Part shown: in pieces, positions 44,190 through 57,373 of the stretch | Layout: each line of letters opens with the position of its first letter | How positions within the stretch are numbered: the first letter of the stretch is position 1 | Origin: Lepeophtheirus salmonis | Lineage: Eukaryota; Arthropoda; Copepoda; Siphonostomatoida; Caligidae | NCBI RefSeq assembly: GCF_016086655.4 | Contig: NC_052135.2 | Span: forward strand, 70,715,702 to 70,779,701 | Direction: 5' to 3' | DNA: 64,000 nucleotides | Notes under the pieces: generated by a model | Database searches by the model: none | Seen by the model: only the letters and a program-made list of their open reading frames with translations | What the model was told of the DNA's origin: nothing | Position numbers and translations under genes: made by a program

Positions 44190-47100
44190 CGTTGAAGATT
44201 ATTCGGATACTCTCAGATACCGGACTCAAAGTAAAGTGAAATCTTCCCTTACTATTCGGCGTATCAACACAATAACAATAAAGTTAGAAGCAAAGCACTT
44301 CGTTTTTTCTTTTTCTCTTTTCTTTTCAGTTTCTCTCTCTCTCTCTCTATCTCTCTTTCTTTCTATCTCTTTCTCTCTCCCTCTTCTTCACCCCACTACA
44401 AGACTCAGTCGCTTCAGCATACACAAATCCCATCTTCATTGGCCAAAATAGCCAATCATTCTCGACAACACTCTGTGTTACTTGAATTGCCAACAACTTT
44501 TAGTACTTGGGCCACAGAGCACAAAAATCTTTATTTAAACCTTCCTATCATATCCCCCCCCCAAAAAAAAAAAAATTAAATACCATTAATACATAACATT
44601 AAATAGTTTAGAAATTGTAATTACGAAATATTTTCGAATATATTGTACTTAATATTTCATTCCCTAATTCGTACATTTTTGTGTTCCTAACTCCAATAAA
44701 GTGATAGGTACTTGGCGCCCACTCTAATTTCTATGATGCAGACCAATAAGATTCTCCGGAAAAGAAGAATACATAACTTAAACTGTAAAATTAAAACCAT
44801 GAACTTAATATTGGATGTCTTGAACAATTAAAAGGGAGCAAGTAAATCTTAACACTGGATTCTGATAAATCATTGTGACGTCATTAATTATGATCTATTA
44901 AGTTATTAAGAAGAGACCATTGCTATTACTGACATGCATTATAAAAAAATAATCTTAAATACCTATTATAGAAATGGTTTTTTTTAAATCTTCGTGCCTT
45001 TTGACTCTTAAGCCAATACTTTTTAGGGTTTTTCATGATATTATTCAATTATCAAAATTTAGGTTCAATAAATTACATATATAATAAAGAAAGTAATTGT
45101 TTAAATCTCGATTCGAATCTAATCCTTTAATTAATCATTAAAAAAAATTATTTGTTTCAAAATCAAATTGTAATTTCGAAGCTCCAGATCAGTGGTCCAA
45201 ATAGGATTTTTAAACCTTCGCGGGGGGGAAGGGATCTTAAGAATACATAGTAAGTATGTGGGGGTTTCCTAGTGCCAACTGAACTCATTCTCTCGATACT
45301 TAAATACCTTAAAAGGCACGTTCTTTATTGGTATAAAATTTAAGCACTTGCATGTATACAAGGATTTTTAGTAATACTTCGTTTTGTATGGGTTTGTTTC
45401 CATTTCCATAAAATAAAATCCACTATTTATATGAAAATGGAATAAAATGTTAGTTTGTAGGACTGACAGACATGATGGTTTATATCCCTGAAACTAATTA
45501 TCTAGGTTAATTAGGCAGTTCCTGCATTGTTAAAAGAATTATGTAGAGCTTAAATTTGAGATAACATTTTTCAATAGTTTATCAGTCAACAAACCAAATA
45601 ACTATTAACATATATAATATGAATGATTTACAAACAATTTAGATATAAGTAATTCTAATTGTATTATTGAAAGAAAGGAACAAAACGAATGTTAATTAAT
45701 TATTAATAATTTTAAATCAGATGGTTCAATTTTGCAGACAATTAAAATACTAAATAGAGTTATTTTCTAAAAATGTATAAATATTGTTCAAGATAAACGT
45801 TCCAACAACTCAGGATTTTTAAAGTAAAATGATATGATACCAATAATGTTTTCATATTTTTCAAACTTATGTACAGCTTATTTACTATTTAATCAAGGTA
45901 ATTAAGGGGTTCCAATTTTGGAATCAAATAAATTTATAACGAATTCCCCCTATGAATGGTTCCAGGGGTTGAAGATAATAATTCACAAACTTTAGAAAAT
46001 AATCCAATACAAAATTCAACAAATTTTGATTTTCTATGTTGAAAATCCTTTAGTTTCCATATATATGGTCCATAGTAATATTTGACACACTGAATTAAAA
46101 TACATTGTATTCTCTAACCTATCATCCTCTATAGTTAAAAATGAAAATTAAGCTAATCATACAAGTCAATAAAAAAAATTTCGTAACTAATCGTGTTTTT
46201 GAGAATTTTCATTTTCGATTGAATGAGTATTTTTACCCTGTTTATTTTTGTTTTACGCATTTACGGCATTAATAGCTTATGCCATTTCGTCAGATGAAAT
46301 ATTTTGGTTGAATAATTTACGTTTCAAATAAACGCTAAAAGTACCGTTTCGAGAATGAATACGGTTATTCGATAATTGAATAATACATACTTAATGTTAT
46401 TTATTTTTGTATTTCAAAAAATACGTAGAAAACAAAACAAAATAATAATAATTAATTAATAGAAGTTGTAGCACATACATAAAACTACAATTTAGAATGA
46501 ACAAAAATATTTTTACCCAGTCCTAGACAAAAAGTTATGAATTGTTTGAAATAAAAAATATGCTATTATTATGTCCATAGAAATAAAAGATTAAATATAG
46601 GATAGATTGTTTATGCTCTACCTGAATACAATTTCGTCAAATGATTGATGAAATATTTCGGTTTAGTAATTTATGCTAATTTTTTTTTTTTTTAAATAGT
46701 GAATTTTATACTTATTAGTTATTTTAACCTTGAAAAACATCACCCATATTTTGGAAAAAGCCAAAAGTATCACAACTATTAGTTATTTTGGAAACTAATT
46801 TGAATTATTTAATTAAATCACGGATGGACTTTTTTATCACATCTGGGCAAAAAAAAGATTAAATAAGTGAATAGATAAAAGTAGTAAACATAAATGATAA
46901 TTGCCAGATCTACTTCTTGATTTAAAATTATAATACGTCATACATAAAGTTATTGTATAATTCCATGAATACTTACCCAATGAGTTCTTATACTATTGTT
47001 TAAGAACTCATTGACTCATTAAGTATAAAGTATTGGATGATCACTTCATATTTTCTTTCCTTATAATAATAAATTCGATTGATTTACTCCCCCCGACAAA

Positions 47101-47549
47101 ATAGCTGACATGTTAATGCTGTGACGACAGCGCCCTTAAGCAATCTATAGTTATCTATGGTCTGTATGTATATAACTAAGTTGAAAGTAAGTTATTTTTG
47201 AATGTAGACACTTGATAATTAAGAAATAACAATATAATCGAGCTTGCGCGTCATATTAAAAAAGCGTTTGGGTCAACTCATATTATAAAAGGAAAAAAAA
47301 TGGGAAGTACTTTATATATTTAAAAAAATGAATGTGACTTTAGATAGGGTTTTGCAACAAGCTAAATTACTCCCTTGTACATATTAAAAAAGTTCATCTA
47401 GCTGTTATTATTGAGGAGAGAACATCTAATTAGCTACGTGCGAGTGTGCTCATGAAAAACTGTACGTAACACTTAGGATTAGTTGGGGAGTTATAATTTA
47501 TATTTTTGAAGCAAAGTTTGTCTGTTTCTCAAGGGAATTATGTGTACTA
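44190..47549. other. Upstream region of LSM14 and gene-free stretch
   Basis: Close to the LSM14 start there is a CT-rich microsatellite at about 44325-44385 on the plus strand, so the LSM14 leader or promoter is GA-rich on its sense strand. Further on, the sequence is AT-rich with no coding exon. A diverged direct duplication (about 46225-46330 and 46610-46690, words 'atttcgtca-atga-gaaatattt') and a 12-bp hairpin at 46979-47012 (AATGAGTTCTTA and its complement) are visible. Confidence 0.45.
44325..44385. repeat. CT-rich microsatellite upstream of LSM14
   Basis: Runs of CTCTCTCT interrupted by TTTCT and TATCT. It lies about 140-200 bp upstream of the LSM14 start codon and may sit in its 5' UTR or promoter. 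Confidence 0.7.
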
Positions 47550-48000
47550 CTGCTAGTTTCAAATACCAGCTGCGGAGAAAAAATCTTTCGGTACGCGCAC
47601 TTTTGGACGCTGGCAAGAAACCAACGGAGGAGAAGCTGTTCCCATGGTCCAGACCAACTACCCGGATATGAACTTAGTGTTCCGGCAGGATGGTTCTCCT
47701 GCACATACGTCCAAAAAGGACCAGAATTGGGTGGATGACAACTTGCCTTTCTGGCCAAAGTAAATGTGGGCCCCTTACTCACCAGATGCCAACCCATTGG
47801 ACTTCACTCTTTAGGTGCAAGCCCTGCAATGTCATTCACCCAAAAATCAACAGCCTCAAAGACACTGTCAACCAGCACTAGGATGCCATGTCTGAGGACT
47901 ACATCCGCAATGGGTGCAAGACCTTCCGTGGCCACCTGGATGCCATCATTGCTACCAAGGGGGACTACATCGATGATTAGGGTAGCCAAGACATCATATT
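47550..48000 (+). pseudogene. Mariner transposase fragment, C-terminal part
   Basis: The plus strand reads VQTNYPDMNLVFRQDGSPAH then TSKKDQNWVDDNLPFWPK, a stop, and MWAPYSPDANPLDFTL, which covers the last two catalytic regions of mariner. After a frameshift it continues KINSLKDTV and IRNGCKTFRGHLDAIIATKG followed by DYIDD and a stop, the usual C-terminus. The N-terminal half is missing. Confidence 0.75.
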
Positions 48001-49659
48001 AGTTATTTTATTGACATAACCTATTAAAACTGGTAGCTGAAATACACCTTGATAAAGTTCTAGATTGAAAGTGTATAGTTTTTTTTTTCACCGCACCCGG
48101 TATAGAATTACATATATTTTATATGGGATCATCCAACCCTGAGAAAAGGTAATTTCAAGGTCAGAAATCAACTTTTTAGAGGGTTTTGTTGAGAGAGGAA
48201 AAAGAAAATTTTCATATGGATCTCTGTTTGTTTTTCATATTCCGAAATTGGGCCAAGCCTATAATCAAACAGTTTAAAAATACTCTAAAAGTTCAAACCA
48301 AAAATTCTCGAAAATCAGATTAGTTACGAAATTGTTTTTATTTACTTGTATAATTAGCTTAATTTTAATTATTAACTGGTCCGGATGATAGTTTGGAGAA
48401 TATTATTTAGTATCATTCAGAGGAGGTGTAGTATGGCACCACATGCCATAGGCAAGTTCATGTGTAAATTTTACTACCACCAGCCAAGAACTTTAATAAA
48501 GTTGTTTCGCTTAAAAAAAATGAAACCTTTTATAGGAATGTTTGAGCGAAATTTCAGGTCTTGTATTAGTTTTTGGTAATAAATTTCAAATTTTCTTTGA
48601 TTTCAGAATATACATTTTTTTTTAAATTATAATTTTTGAATTTCAATAACGGCTAATCCGGAGAAGTTGTCATGGAGTAAGACAATAACCTATTCAAAAT
48701 GCCATGCTTCTACAGTGTTATCTCTTGAAAAAAGACAAAACAATCTTTATTTTGGAAATTAGTACTAAAATATAGCATTACTCTTTATTTCGCATAAAAC
48801 CATTTTAAGAGACATTTTAGTAACTTATCAAAATTTTAAGAAAGTTATTTTCTAAAGCCCCTCTATGAAGAAAAAAAAGGAGAATAACTTGAGGAAATTT
48901 TGATGATTTACGTACTATATACGTAGATGTTCATGAAAGAATATAAAATATTTTTGTTCAAAAGAACACTCAATAATTTACATATACATGTAGAATATGA
49001 ACAACACATATTTCTCATTTTAAATGAAATTAAAATATGCAATCGTATACATCAATAATTTCATAATAATTTTTCCGCCAAATATCCTTAATGGTCTTTC
49101 AGCTAAATGTTCATTTAGCAAATTGTTCTTCAGCAAAAATGCTTTCGTCTAAAAGTCCACTAATGTATTGAAATATCATATTTTATTAGATCACGGATTT
49201 TGGTGTAGGTAATAAGATAACCCGTACGAAAAAAAGGCATGAAATTTCGATGATAAATTGATCATAACTTCCTTAATAGCTAGAGACATGATTTTGGTAT
49301 CAAAATGTCCTTTTTACCAGTATTTATTAAAAAATAAACAGGTTTTAAAGGAAAAAATTGAATTCGATTTTTTTATAAAATGCCTAGATTAAGTGTGTAT
49401 CATTTTTTTACATTTTCAGAAAGGAAAAAAACATAAGTTAGTTTCAAATTTCCTTAAGTTATTTTCATCTTTATTAACTAATTGACTTTTTATAAACTTT
49501 GACCGAGATGCCCGACCTAAAGATGACATCGCAGAACAATGAAATTTTGCATTGATTATTTTCTTACCAAATGAGTTTATAATATACACGGTCGAACAGA
49601 TAATTCCTGACAAAGTTTGACTTCATCAAGATGAATAACGAGGCATAGTAGTCAAGTTA
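48001..49659. other. Gene-free AT-rich stretch
   Basis: I see no coding exon and no clear repeat structure apart from AT-rich low-complexity sequence. A short frame at 48385-48579 has no recognisable features. Confidence 0.4.
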
Positions 49660-50230
49660 AAGGCCATATCTGAAAGGTTGAGAGTCTGGGTACGATCTTT
49701 GGCCGTAGAAATTTGAACAACAACGATGAAAGCGATGCGAAGAGTGACTATTGATGAATAACCCCTAGCAGGAAACGACACCAGGGCTATCATTGACTCC
49801 ACCGGATACAGGATACGGTATGGATGACACATCCACCGGCGAGAGGTGAATCGCTGAGAACACGGCCGAGGTCTTACCGATGAAGAAAAGTAAGTAACTT
49901 GACTCCATCATGGTCCTCAGCGTCGTCTTGAGTGAGGGAGACGTCAATCCGCCTTTCTTTTACCGACCAAAGTAAAGGGTCACCACGGAGGACTAGTCCA
50001 AGTGGTAAGAAAACATTTACACTGTTAGGCGAGCTGTATCTGTAGGCTCGAGGTTAACCCATGTGATCTCCTCAAGAACATTATTGTCTTGTTAAGGAGC
50101 AAGGTCACGGCGGGGCACTTGTATTTAAACAAACAGGACTCTGCACCGGTGGCAAAACTTTCCGAGATTGCTTTCAAACCAGCTTTCTTTTGACGTCGAG
50201 ACCTGACCTCTCCCTTCCCAGCTCAGGATT
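49660..50230 (+). pseudogene. Heavily decayed mariner transposase remnant
   Basis: Across frames it shows IMVLSVVLSEGDVNPPFF (second catalytic region) and LVFKQTGLCTGGKTF, corresponding to the family's FQQDGAPxHTAKTF. Many stops are present. The order and wording parallel the remnant at 17585-17870, so both derive from one mariner subfamily. Confidence 0.55.
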
Positions 50231-52060
50231 TAACTATCAGTTAGACCCAGTATTTACCACAGTCATTTCAATTTTTTCACTGGATATAAAGTGCTCTTAA
50301 AAATATATTTTCTAGTGGGGAAAATCAAGAAAAGTATTAAACACTAAGGCAACAATTATTATGCCCTTGAAATGAACTCAAGGGAAATCAGAAAACTCAA
50401 ACTGGACTCGATTAAAATATTTAGGCTTTGGACTTGTAAAAAAAGACTTGAAACTTGACTTGGACCTGTGGCATGATGCCTTTTTGTTATCTCTGCCATT
50501 TACATTGTAATATGAATAAAAAAATTCACAAAGGATATATTATAATTGAACCAGTCTTTGAAAGAACTTTTAGGACCAAAAAGTGTAATAACCAACCTAT
50601 TAAAATGATATGACTTTTCATATCTTGTTAAAATATATATATATTTTTAAACTATAATATCATTAGCATACATATATTAACATACTTTCATAGGAATATG
50701 TAACTCTACATCTGCGTTTCTTAAACTGTAAGCCATGGGAATTACCAGATGCACCGCAAAATTTCAGTTTTGTTTCCTAAAGAAAACAGGTTTTGGCTAT
50801 CTCATTAATGTGTCTTGAATAAAAAAAGTTTAAGACTCACTGTGCTTACCCTTTAGAGGAGTGTTCGGCTATAGAGATGTTGACTTTGACCTTTACTTTA
50901 GAAAACATAGTATTTTGATTAGATTTTTCGAAATATTAAATTCCATAAATATAATATAATGTATATACAATGGCTAGTATTCGAATATTCTTTGTTTGAT
51001 TAACATCCTTGGTCGGAAATCTTCAGCCTGTGGGCCACATCTAGTCCAAAATCTGGCAATTCAATAAAATTATATGTTAATCCCTTGTCTTTTATGACCT
51101 CCAATAACAAAACCGTGATTATGCCGCTGCTTTAATCAAGCCTTTAAAATAAGATTTTCTCCAAAGCGGTTTGAATTATTTGTATGTTTAATAATATAGA
51201 ATAACTTTGACAATTGTCCTCCACGAGACATAACATAGGTAATTTGACCCTTTCACTCAAAATATTTGCTGACCCCTATTATAAATGTTTTATTTGAAAT
51301 AAATCTGTCAAGTTCTGTTAACCCTGGGTTCTCACCCAAAAAAATTGGTATCGGTCGGCTTCTAGATAAAATGTATAATTATTGTATCAAGATTTAGTTA
51401 ATCATGGAAATGATAGTTCAAAATTAATATTATCATAAATTAGGGACTACGTCTAGTGTTGTATCGGGCCTTATTTGGGACAGAAGACTCCGGTCCAGTA
51501 CATTGCCGTCCCTTTCAGTCAAGTACCATTGGTTGGTACTTAAAGAAGTTAAAATTGATTCTTTGTGACGTCATTGAAGAGTGTTTTTCCTTTTTTAAAT
51601 TATTCTCTTATATAAAAGAATAAAATTATAAAGTTAAGCAAAAATATAAGTTCGTATTATGTATATTGCATTATAGTGAGAATAGATCATAACTATTTTT
51701 TGCAAGATACTCTTAATATATGTCTCATATATCTTATTTGGATGAATAAATCATCGATATATTTAGGAGAAAATCCAAGAACCGATAGTTAAGGACATGG
51801 ACACATCCTAAGACTAGAATGGATTGGACAGAATAAATAATGACTAACATAACTTTAAGTACGACCAAGGAGTACTTTAGTACAGTAAGTACTCCCTGTA
51901 TAAACATAGCAGCACTAAGTTATTTTGCTAGCATCACGTGATCATAACAAAAAGCCCCACGTTTTAATTAGTTGTCTCAGATTTGTCAATTGGGTCGCAT
52001 CTCGTACTTACTTTTTTGTTATAAGTTATAACTTATTAGTTAATTAATTCAACTAAGAGA
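50231..52060. other. Gene-free stretch with MITE-like repeats upstream of RIOX1
   Basis: Two hAT-like short elements are suspected. One, about 50711-50838, has ends CTGCGTTTCTTAAACTGT and AAAAGTTTAAGACTCACTG that are roughly inverted. The other, about 51009-51285, runs from GGTCGGAAATCTTCAGCC to TATTTGCTGACCCCTA, like hAT ends of the CAGGGGTCAGCAAA type. A GGTCC-type repeat begins at 51453. The promoter of RIOX1 lies at the right end. Confidence 0.4.
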
Positions 52061-54452
52061 ATGACGGAAATGGTTTCGGCATTTGCTGCTGCTAAAAGTT
52101 CTCCCAATATGCTCAAGGTAAATCTAAGTTCTTTGTAGGGTAAATTTGATCAAATATCTTAGAATTATTAATTAAATATTATTGATTGAATAATTGTTTT
52201 TATTTCACACAGGTAAAAAAGAAGAAAATCACGAAACAAGATTTACTGAAGGATAATAAAATGAGTAGTTCTGACTACAATAAATTTGAAAATGATTTTT
52301 TGAACTTATCTTCAATTTTGAATAAAAACAAAAAAGATAAACGCCGAAATTCATCATCGAATGAAAAGGTAGTATTAAAAATGCGGATTTCTCTTAATGT
52401 TGTGATATGCTAATATTTATATTTATGTTGTAAAATATCTTTTTTCTAATTTTCTTTATTATTAGACCATTGAAATTTTGAAAAAAAATAGTCCATCTAA
52501 AAAAGTGAAGAAAGGCCTTACAGTGAAGATCAACGTGAAGTCAAGTAAATTGATTAAAGTAAGCTCAAATACAAATATAATTCCAATAAGTTCAAATTCA
52601 TTTTAAATTATATTCATAGACTGAGAGGCTCAGAGGAAGACCACCTACTCCTAAGGTATATAGTCTTTTAATATCCCGAATTACACTTATATTATATTAT
52701 CTAATTTATTAATGTTTTCATGCATTATAGGTACCAAATAAAGCGTCTAAGAGCAATGCCAGCTCCTTAAAACCGGATGTGGAACCATTGAATTTATCTG
52801 TATGATCTTGTTTTCTCTTGAAAATTATTTTTTCATTTCTAATTTTAATGTTTAATCTGCACATTTAAATAGGGACTGAAGACAAATAAAAGCAACTCTA
52901 AGAAGCGTCCTTTTGAGGAGGATAGACAAACCAAGACATCACCTTCTTCTAAGAAGAAAAATAATGCACCAGGAGTAAGATTCAACGATATTTTATGTTA
53001 TAATTAAAGTAATTATCATTGTACATATTTCAGCAAGTGGAACACACAGAACAAAGTCCAAAATTCATTCCTATCCGAAAAGCTCTTAAGATGAAATTAG
53101 ATAAAAATGAAGACAGTAGATCCGTTGGTGATGAAACACTTGCTTGGATGATTCAACCACACTCGGTTGATCACTTCTTTAAGAACGTTTTTGAGGAGAA
53201 ACCTTTGTATATCCCCAGGAAACAGAATAGAAACTATTATAAGGATGTCCTTTCAACGAAACAATTTGATGAAATGCTTCAAAATCAGCGGATTATCTTT
53301 GGTAAGAATTTGGATGTCACCACCTTTGTTAATGACAAGAGAGAGAATCATGCACCAGAAGGGCGGGCTTATCCATCTGTTGTTTGGGACTTTTATAATA
53401 ACGGATGTAGCTTAAGATTACTCAACCCTCAAACATTCAACGAAAAGATATGGAAATTATGTGCTACTCTTCAGGAATGCTTAGGAAGTATGGTGGGTGC
53501 AAACATGTATCTTACACCCCCTGGAACTCAGGGATTTGCTCCTCATTACGATGATGTCGATGTTTTTATTTTACAATTGGAAGGCAAAAAGCATTGGCGA
53601 GTCTATGAACCCCCCACTAAGCTACCTCGGTTTTCCAGTCCCAATTTTAGTCAAAGTGAGATGAAAGAGCCTATCATGGATATAGTACTGGAGGCAGGAG
53701 ATTTATTGTACATGCCTAGAGGTACGATTCATCAGGGGAACTGTTTGGAAGATGTTCACTCCCTTCATATTACAATTTCTTGTCATCAGCGAAACTCATT
53801 CGGGGATCTTTTTAGTAAAATCCTTAATGACACTATAGAAACCGCCATGGAAGAAGATGTAGAATTCCGCAAAGGATTGCCTAGAGATTATTTCAAGTAT
53901 GCTGGTGCCATTCATTCTGATAAAGACACACCGGAACGAAACAAATTTATGCAAACCATGAAAAAACTATTCTCCAAGCTTCATGAATATGCTCCTATTG
54001 ACGATGGAGTTGATAAAATGGCTAAGGAATTTCTACATTCCACCCTTCCACCTTTTTTATCTACTAATGAATCCCGAAGAACAGTAGAATGTGGAGGAGA
54101 AAAATGGAATTCTGGAGCGGGGCACGTCGTAAATAGAGTTGAATTTGATCCAGGTACTGAAATAAGGCTTTTGAGAGCTAACTGCCTACGAATGGTCCGA
54201 GAAGAGGATTCTCTTCGACTTTATTATAACACTGAGAATTCACGGGAGTACCAAGAAATTGATTCCCAGTTTTTAGAAATTGAAGATGATTTTGCAGGTG
54301 CTATTGACCATTTGATAGAATCCTATCCAAATTATATTAAGGTTGAGGACTTGCCCTTAGAAGATGATGCGCTTAAGTTTACTCTTGTACAAAATATGTG
54401 GGAGAAAAAACTTATTTTGACAAAAGCACCTTTGGAATCCCATTACGATTAA
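52061..54452 (+). CDS. RIOX1: RIOX1 / NO66-like JmjC ribosomal oxygenase (7 exons)
   Basis: Exons 52061-52117, 52213-52368, 52466-52558, 52620-52655, 52731-52799, 52873-52974 and 53034-54452, all GT-AG and phase 0, give 643 residues, close to human NO66 (641). The family are Fe(II)/2-oxoglutarate dioxygenases in the nucleolus and nucleus that hydroxylate a ribosomal-protein histidine (uL2/RPL8) and are also reported to act on histone H3. The first 171 residues, spread over six short exons, are Lys/Ser-rich and low in complexity; exon 4 (36 nt) encodes an AT-hook-like RGRPP. The JmjC domain shows HYD at 342-344 and the distal His at 404 (MPRGTIHQ), the 2-His-1-Asp iron triad, with GKKHWRVYEP in between. 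The C-terminal winged-helix part (about 520-643) is present. The 3' end converges on VPS29, with stop codons 137 bp apart; an AATAAA is at 54491-54496. Confidence 0.93.
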
Positions 54453-54490
54453 AATATGATTATAATTTAAAATATTTAATTTCGTATCAA

Positions 54491-54496
54491 AATAAA
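54491..54496 (+). promoter_or_regulatory. Candidate polyadenylation signal of RIOX1
   Basis: AATAAA lies 39 bp after the RIOX1 stop on its coding strand and 94 bp before the stop of the convergent VPS29 gene, so the two 3' UTRs are short or overlap. Confidence 0.5.
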
Positions 54497-54589
54497 AAGA
54501 AAACAAACTCATAAACATAGTATAAATAATTAATTAATTTAAAGACGTGAATTCATACTGTGAACAAATCAAAGGATCCAGGGGTATGA

Positions 54590-55230
54590 CTAAGATGACT
54601 TCTTGAATTCAATTTTATCCACTTTTACTTCATCGTCAACGAGTTGGTAGACATAGTTAATAACAGTGGAGCTTTGAATATCCATGAGAATGAATGAGGG
54701 CTTTTGTGAACACTCATTCACTACTGAATAGGCCCCGGTCACAGATCCTGGATTGACATAAAATCTTCCTTCATGTTCGTAAGCCTCAAATCGATGCGTA
54801 TGCCCAGATATAAATATATCACAGTCAAGTTGTCTGTTGACAGCTGCAAGTGCCTCGGCTTCTCCCCAGGGTACAATTTGATGGCCATGAACGAGTCCAA
54901 TCTTAAATTGCCCAACACATACAACTTTTTGCTCGGGCCAATTCATGCCTTCATCAAAGTCTCCTCTTACAACATGAACATCATTTGTAAGAGTTTTTAA
55001 ATAATCAAAGGATTCCTTCGTGCAAAGATTCCCTGGAATTCAATTAAAATACATTCGTATTCGAAAGGAAATACCTCTCCATAGCTATAAATACATGATA
55101 CATCCATTTATGATTTACCTGTGCAAAGAATGTGTTGAATCCGCCCTGGCACAAGAAGTTTCTTAAATTTACTGGGTAGACAGGAGGAACGAAATGGTAT
55201 ATGAAGGTCACCCAGAACAAGAACCAACAT
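54590..55230 (-). CDS. VPS29: VPS29 retromer subunit (2 exons)
   Basis: Minus-strand exons 55230-55119 and 55032-54590 join at ACAG|GTAAAT and TTCCAG, phase 1, giving 184 residues, the normal VPS29 length (182-186). VPS29 has a metallophosphoesterase fold without strong enzyme activity and scaffolds VPS35 in the retromer coat, which retrieves cargo from endosomes to Golgi or plasma membrane. Visible blocks in order: MLVLVLGDLHIPFR, LPSKFKKLLVPGRIQHILCT, GNLCTKESFDYLKTL, VHVVRGDFDE, FKIGLVHGHQIVPWG, CDIFISGHTHRFEAYEHEGR and NPGSVTGAYS, all diagnostic. The intron is 86 nt. It is convergent with RIOX1 and lies 667 bp downstream of MVD on the same strand. Confidence 0.96.
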
Positions 55231-55897
55231 CTTTTAATCTTTCAACAAATTAAATTGATCGGATTTCCTTTAAGACGCCCCCTTAATTATAAAAATCGTA
55301 TTTTTTAATTCCTTCTTCTTGTCAGTGAACAAAAAGTAACAGCAATACTTATTGGTTATTATTAGTAGTTTGCTCTAATCACGCAACATCGTCTAAAAAA
55401 AGAGGTTTTGTTATCCCTGATATATAAAGCTATGCTTTATTAAAATATGAAATTAATACCCTAGACTTATTTAATATCTACTATTAATTAACTCCAATTG
55501 TGTACAAGTGCTGTCCATTTTTGTACTAATCTTTGTTGAAGAATGTATGAATAATATTTGACATTTACTCAACATTGCCCAATTTATCGCTATTCTTCTT
55601 GGATTTTAAACATCAAAGTGCAGAGTTGAGTAATAAATAGGCATCCCAATAATTCAAATATTATTGTATATAAAAAGTGACATTTACGTATTTGTAAAAA
55701 AGGGATATTTATATATATATATAAAGTGTATTTTTCTTTTTTAACATTTTCAATAAAATATAACATTCAGTTAATTAATGAAGAAATATATCTATAGAAA
55801 TCCACTTATATACGCAAAGCTATCACCTGTTTTTAGACAACATATGGTATAAAAAGTAAGCAATAAGTTAAAATATTACAATTAAAACATTGAAAAA

Positions 55898-57373
55898 CTA
55901 ATTGTGTTTATTTGGCAGTCCTGATGAAGTATCAAACAAATGAATGCCCGAGTCTTTAATATCCTTCGACAATAGCCGAGGTCCATCCCCAATTTCTGTA
56001 GCAATAAGATACTTAAGTCCATTTGGATGAGATTTAACTTCAAGACCTTGCAAAAGATCTTTGTCCAGTGTATTTGGAGATATGGTTTTACCAATAATGA
56101 AGTCTTCTTTTGAGGATGGAGGGAAAAAATGTTGAATATACCCAGCAACGAGATTTACGTTCGAAGATGGCATAAAAAGGCATGCATTTGGACCTGCATC
56201 ATAGGTATAACAAACCTTAAAAAAAAGAATAGGTAATTGATGCAATGTGAGTTAAATATAAATTAATGTTTAACCATATTTTTTCCAAATTTATTATTGA
56301 TCTGATGGACTAAGGATGATACGGAATGGGAAGTATCGTTCAAATAGGGGTTTGGAGGGTATGTATCCATACAAATAGCATGGAATTGATTGCTATCCTT
56401 CATTACAATTTCTGCAAATCTTTCAAAATCCTTGTTTTTCACAGCCTACAATTTACTGGTAAGAAAAAAAACCAAAATAACCAATTATTCACAAATAATA
56501 CCTCTAAAATCCTATTCATGCGTTCAGGAACATCCTTTTCAACTCTATATTTCAATAAAGTACTTGTTTTAACACCATTTTTCATTCCAACTGAACTAGG
56601 AACCTTCTTTCTGGAATCTGAAACCTTTACATACCGATGGTTTTTATTATTTTTTAGAAAATGATTTAATTAGAATCCAACTTACAACACAAATCAACAC
56701 CTTAATATCACTCCAATGTTCCAATGGATAAATAGTTTCCGAAAAAGAATCGGAACCATCTGAAAGTTTGCCCATATGCCACTGCACAAAACCACCAAGA
56801 GTGCTTCGACATGCAGAACCAGAACCTAATCGAGCTAGAGAGCTAATATCTCCAGTAACTTCAAATAATTGGCAAAGAGCGTAAACTAGACAGGCATAGC
56901 CAGCTGCTGAAGAAGCTAATCCAGCCGCTGTAGGAAAATTATTCTCAGAGCATATACGAATTTTAAGGTTCTTGAACGATGAACCGGATTTGTTTCGAAC
57001 TTGCGATAAACAACGTATAAGTCTAGGATTATCCATTGATTCCTCTCTTCCATTAAGCCATATTTGATCTTTTTCAAACTTTGAACTCGCCATTATGGAG
57101 GTTGTAGCTCTCATCTAAGTTAAAAGTGTATAATTATTCCATAAAGGGAAATATAATTTGTAATTGCATACCTCATTTGTGTCTAATGTAAGAGAAAATG
57201 AATCGTTGACCGGCAAAATAAGCTCTTCATCTCGTTTGCCCCCTAAAATATAATATCATTGAATATTAATTAATTAATATAAGAACTAGATGTAAATTTA
57301 TTAATTAGTATTTACAGTATTTAATGACAGCTATATTGACAGGAGCAATGCAGGTTACTATGATGGGGTCCAT
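55898..57373 (-). CDS. MVD: Mevalonate diphosphate decarboxylase (6 exons)
   Basis: Minus-strand exons 57373-57316, 57242-57172, 57114-56686, 56624-56502, 56445-56275 and 56215-55898, all GT-AG with consistent phase, encode 389 residues (human about 400). The enzyme is a GHMP-family ATP-dependent decarboxylase that turns mevalonate 5-diphosphate into isopentenyl diphosphate in the cytosol. Visible: N-terminal CIAPVNIAVIKYWGKRDEEL, the ATP-binding loop PTAAGLASSAAG (about 104-115), GSGSACRSTLGGFVQW, MKDSNQFHAICMDTYPP and YTYDAGPNACLFM. The catalytic Asp of the family lies in the YDAGPNA block, which is intact. Arthropods do not make sterols but need this pathway for farnesyl products such as methyl farnesoate, dolichol and prenylation. 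Acceptor of exon 4 (GTAAAG) is weak in pyrimidines but gives the family VSD reading. Confidence 0.94.

Noticed and set aside
45192..45300. A CAGTGGTCCAAA start that looks like a hAT MITE end
   Set aside because: No matching right end or target-site duplication could be found nearby.
55898..57114. Several overlapping plus- and minus-strand frames in the MVD region
   Set aside because: Only the minus frames joined by splice sites reproduce the MVD blocks; the others are shadows.
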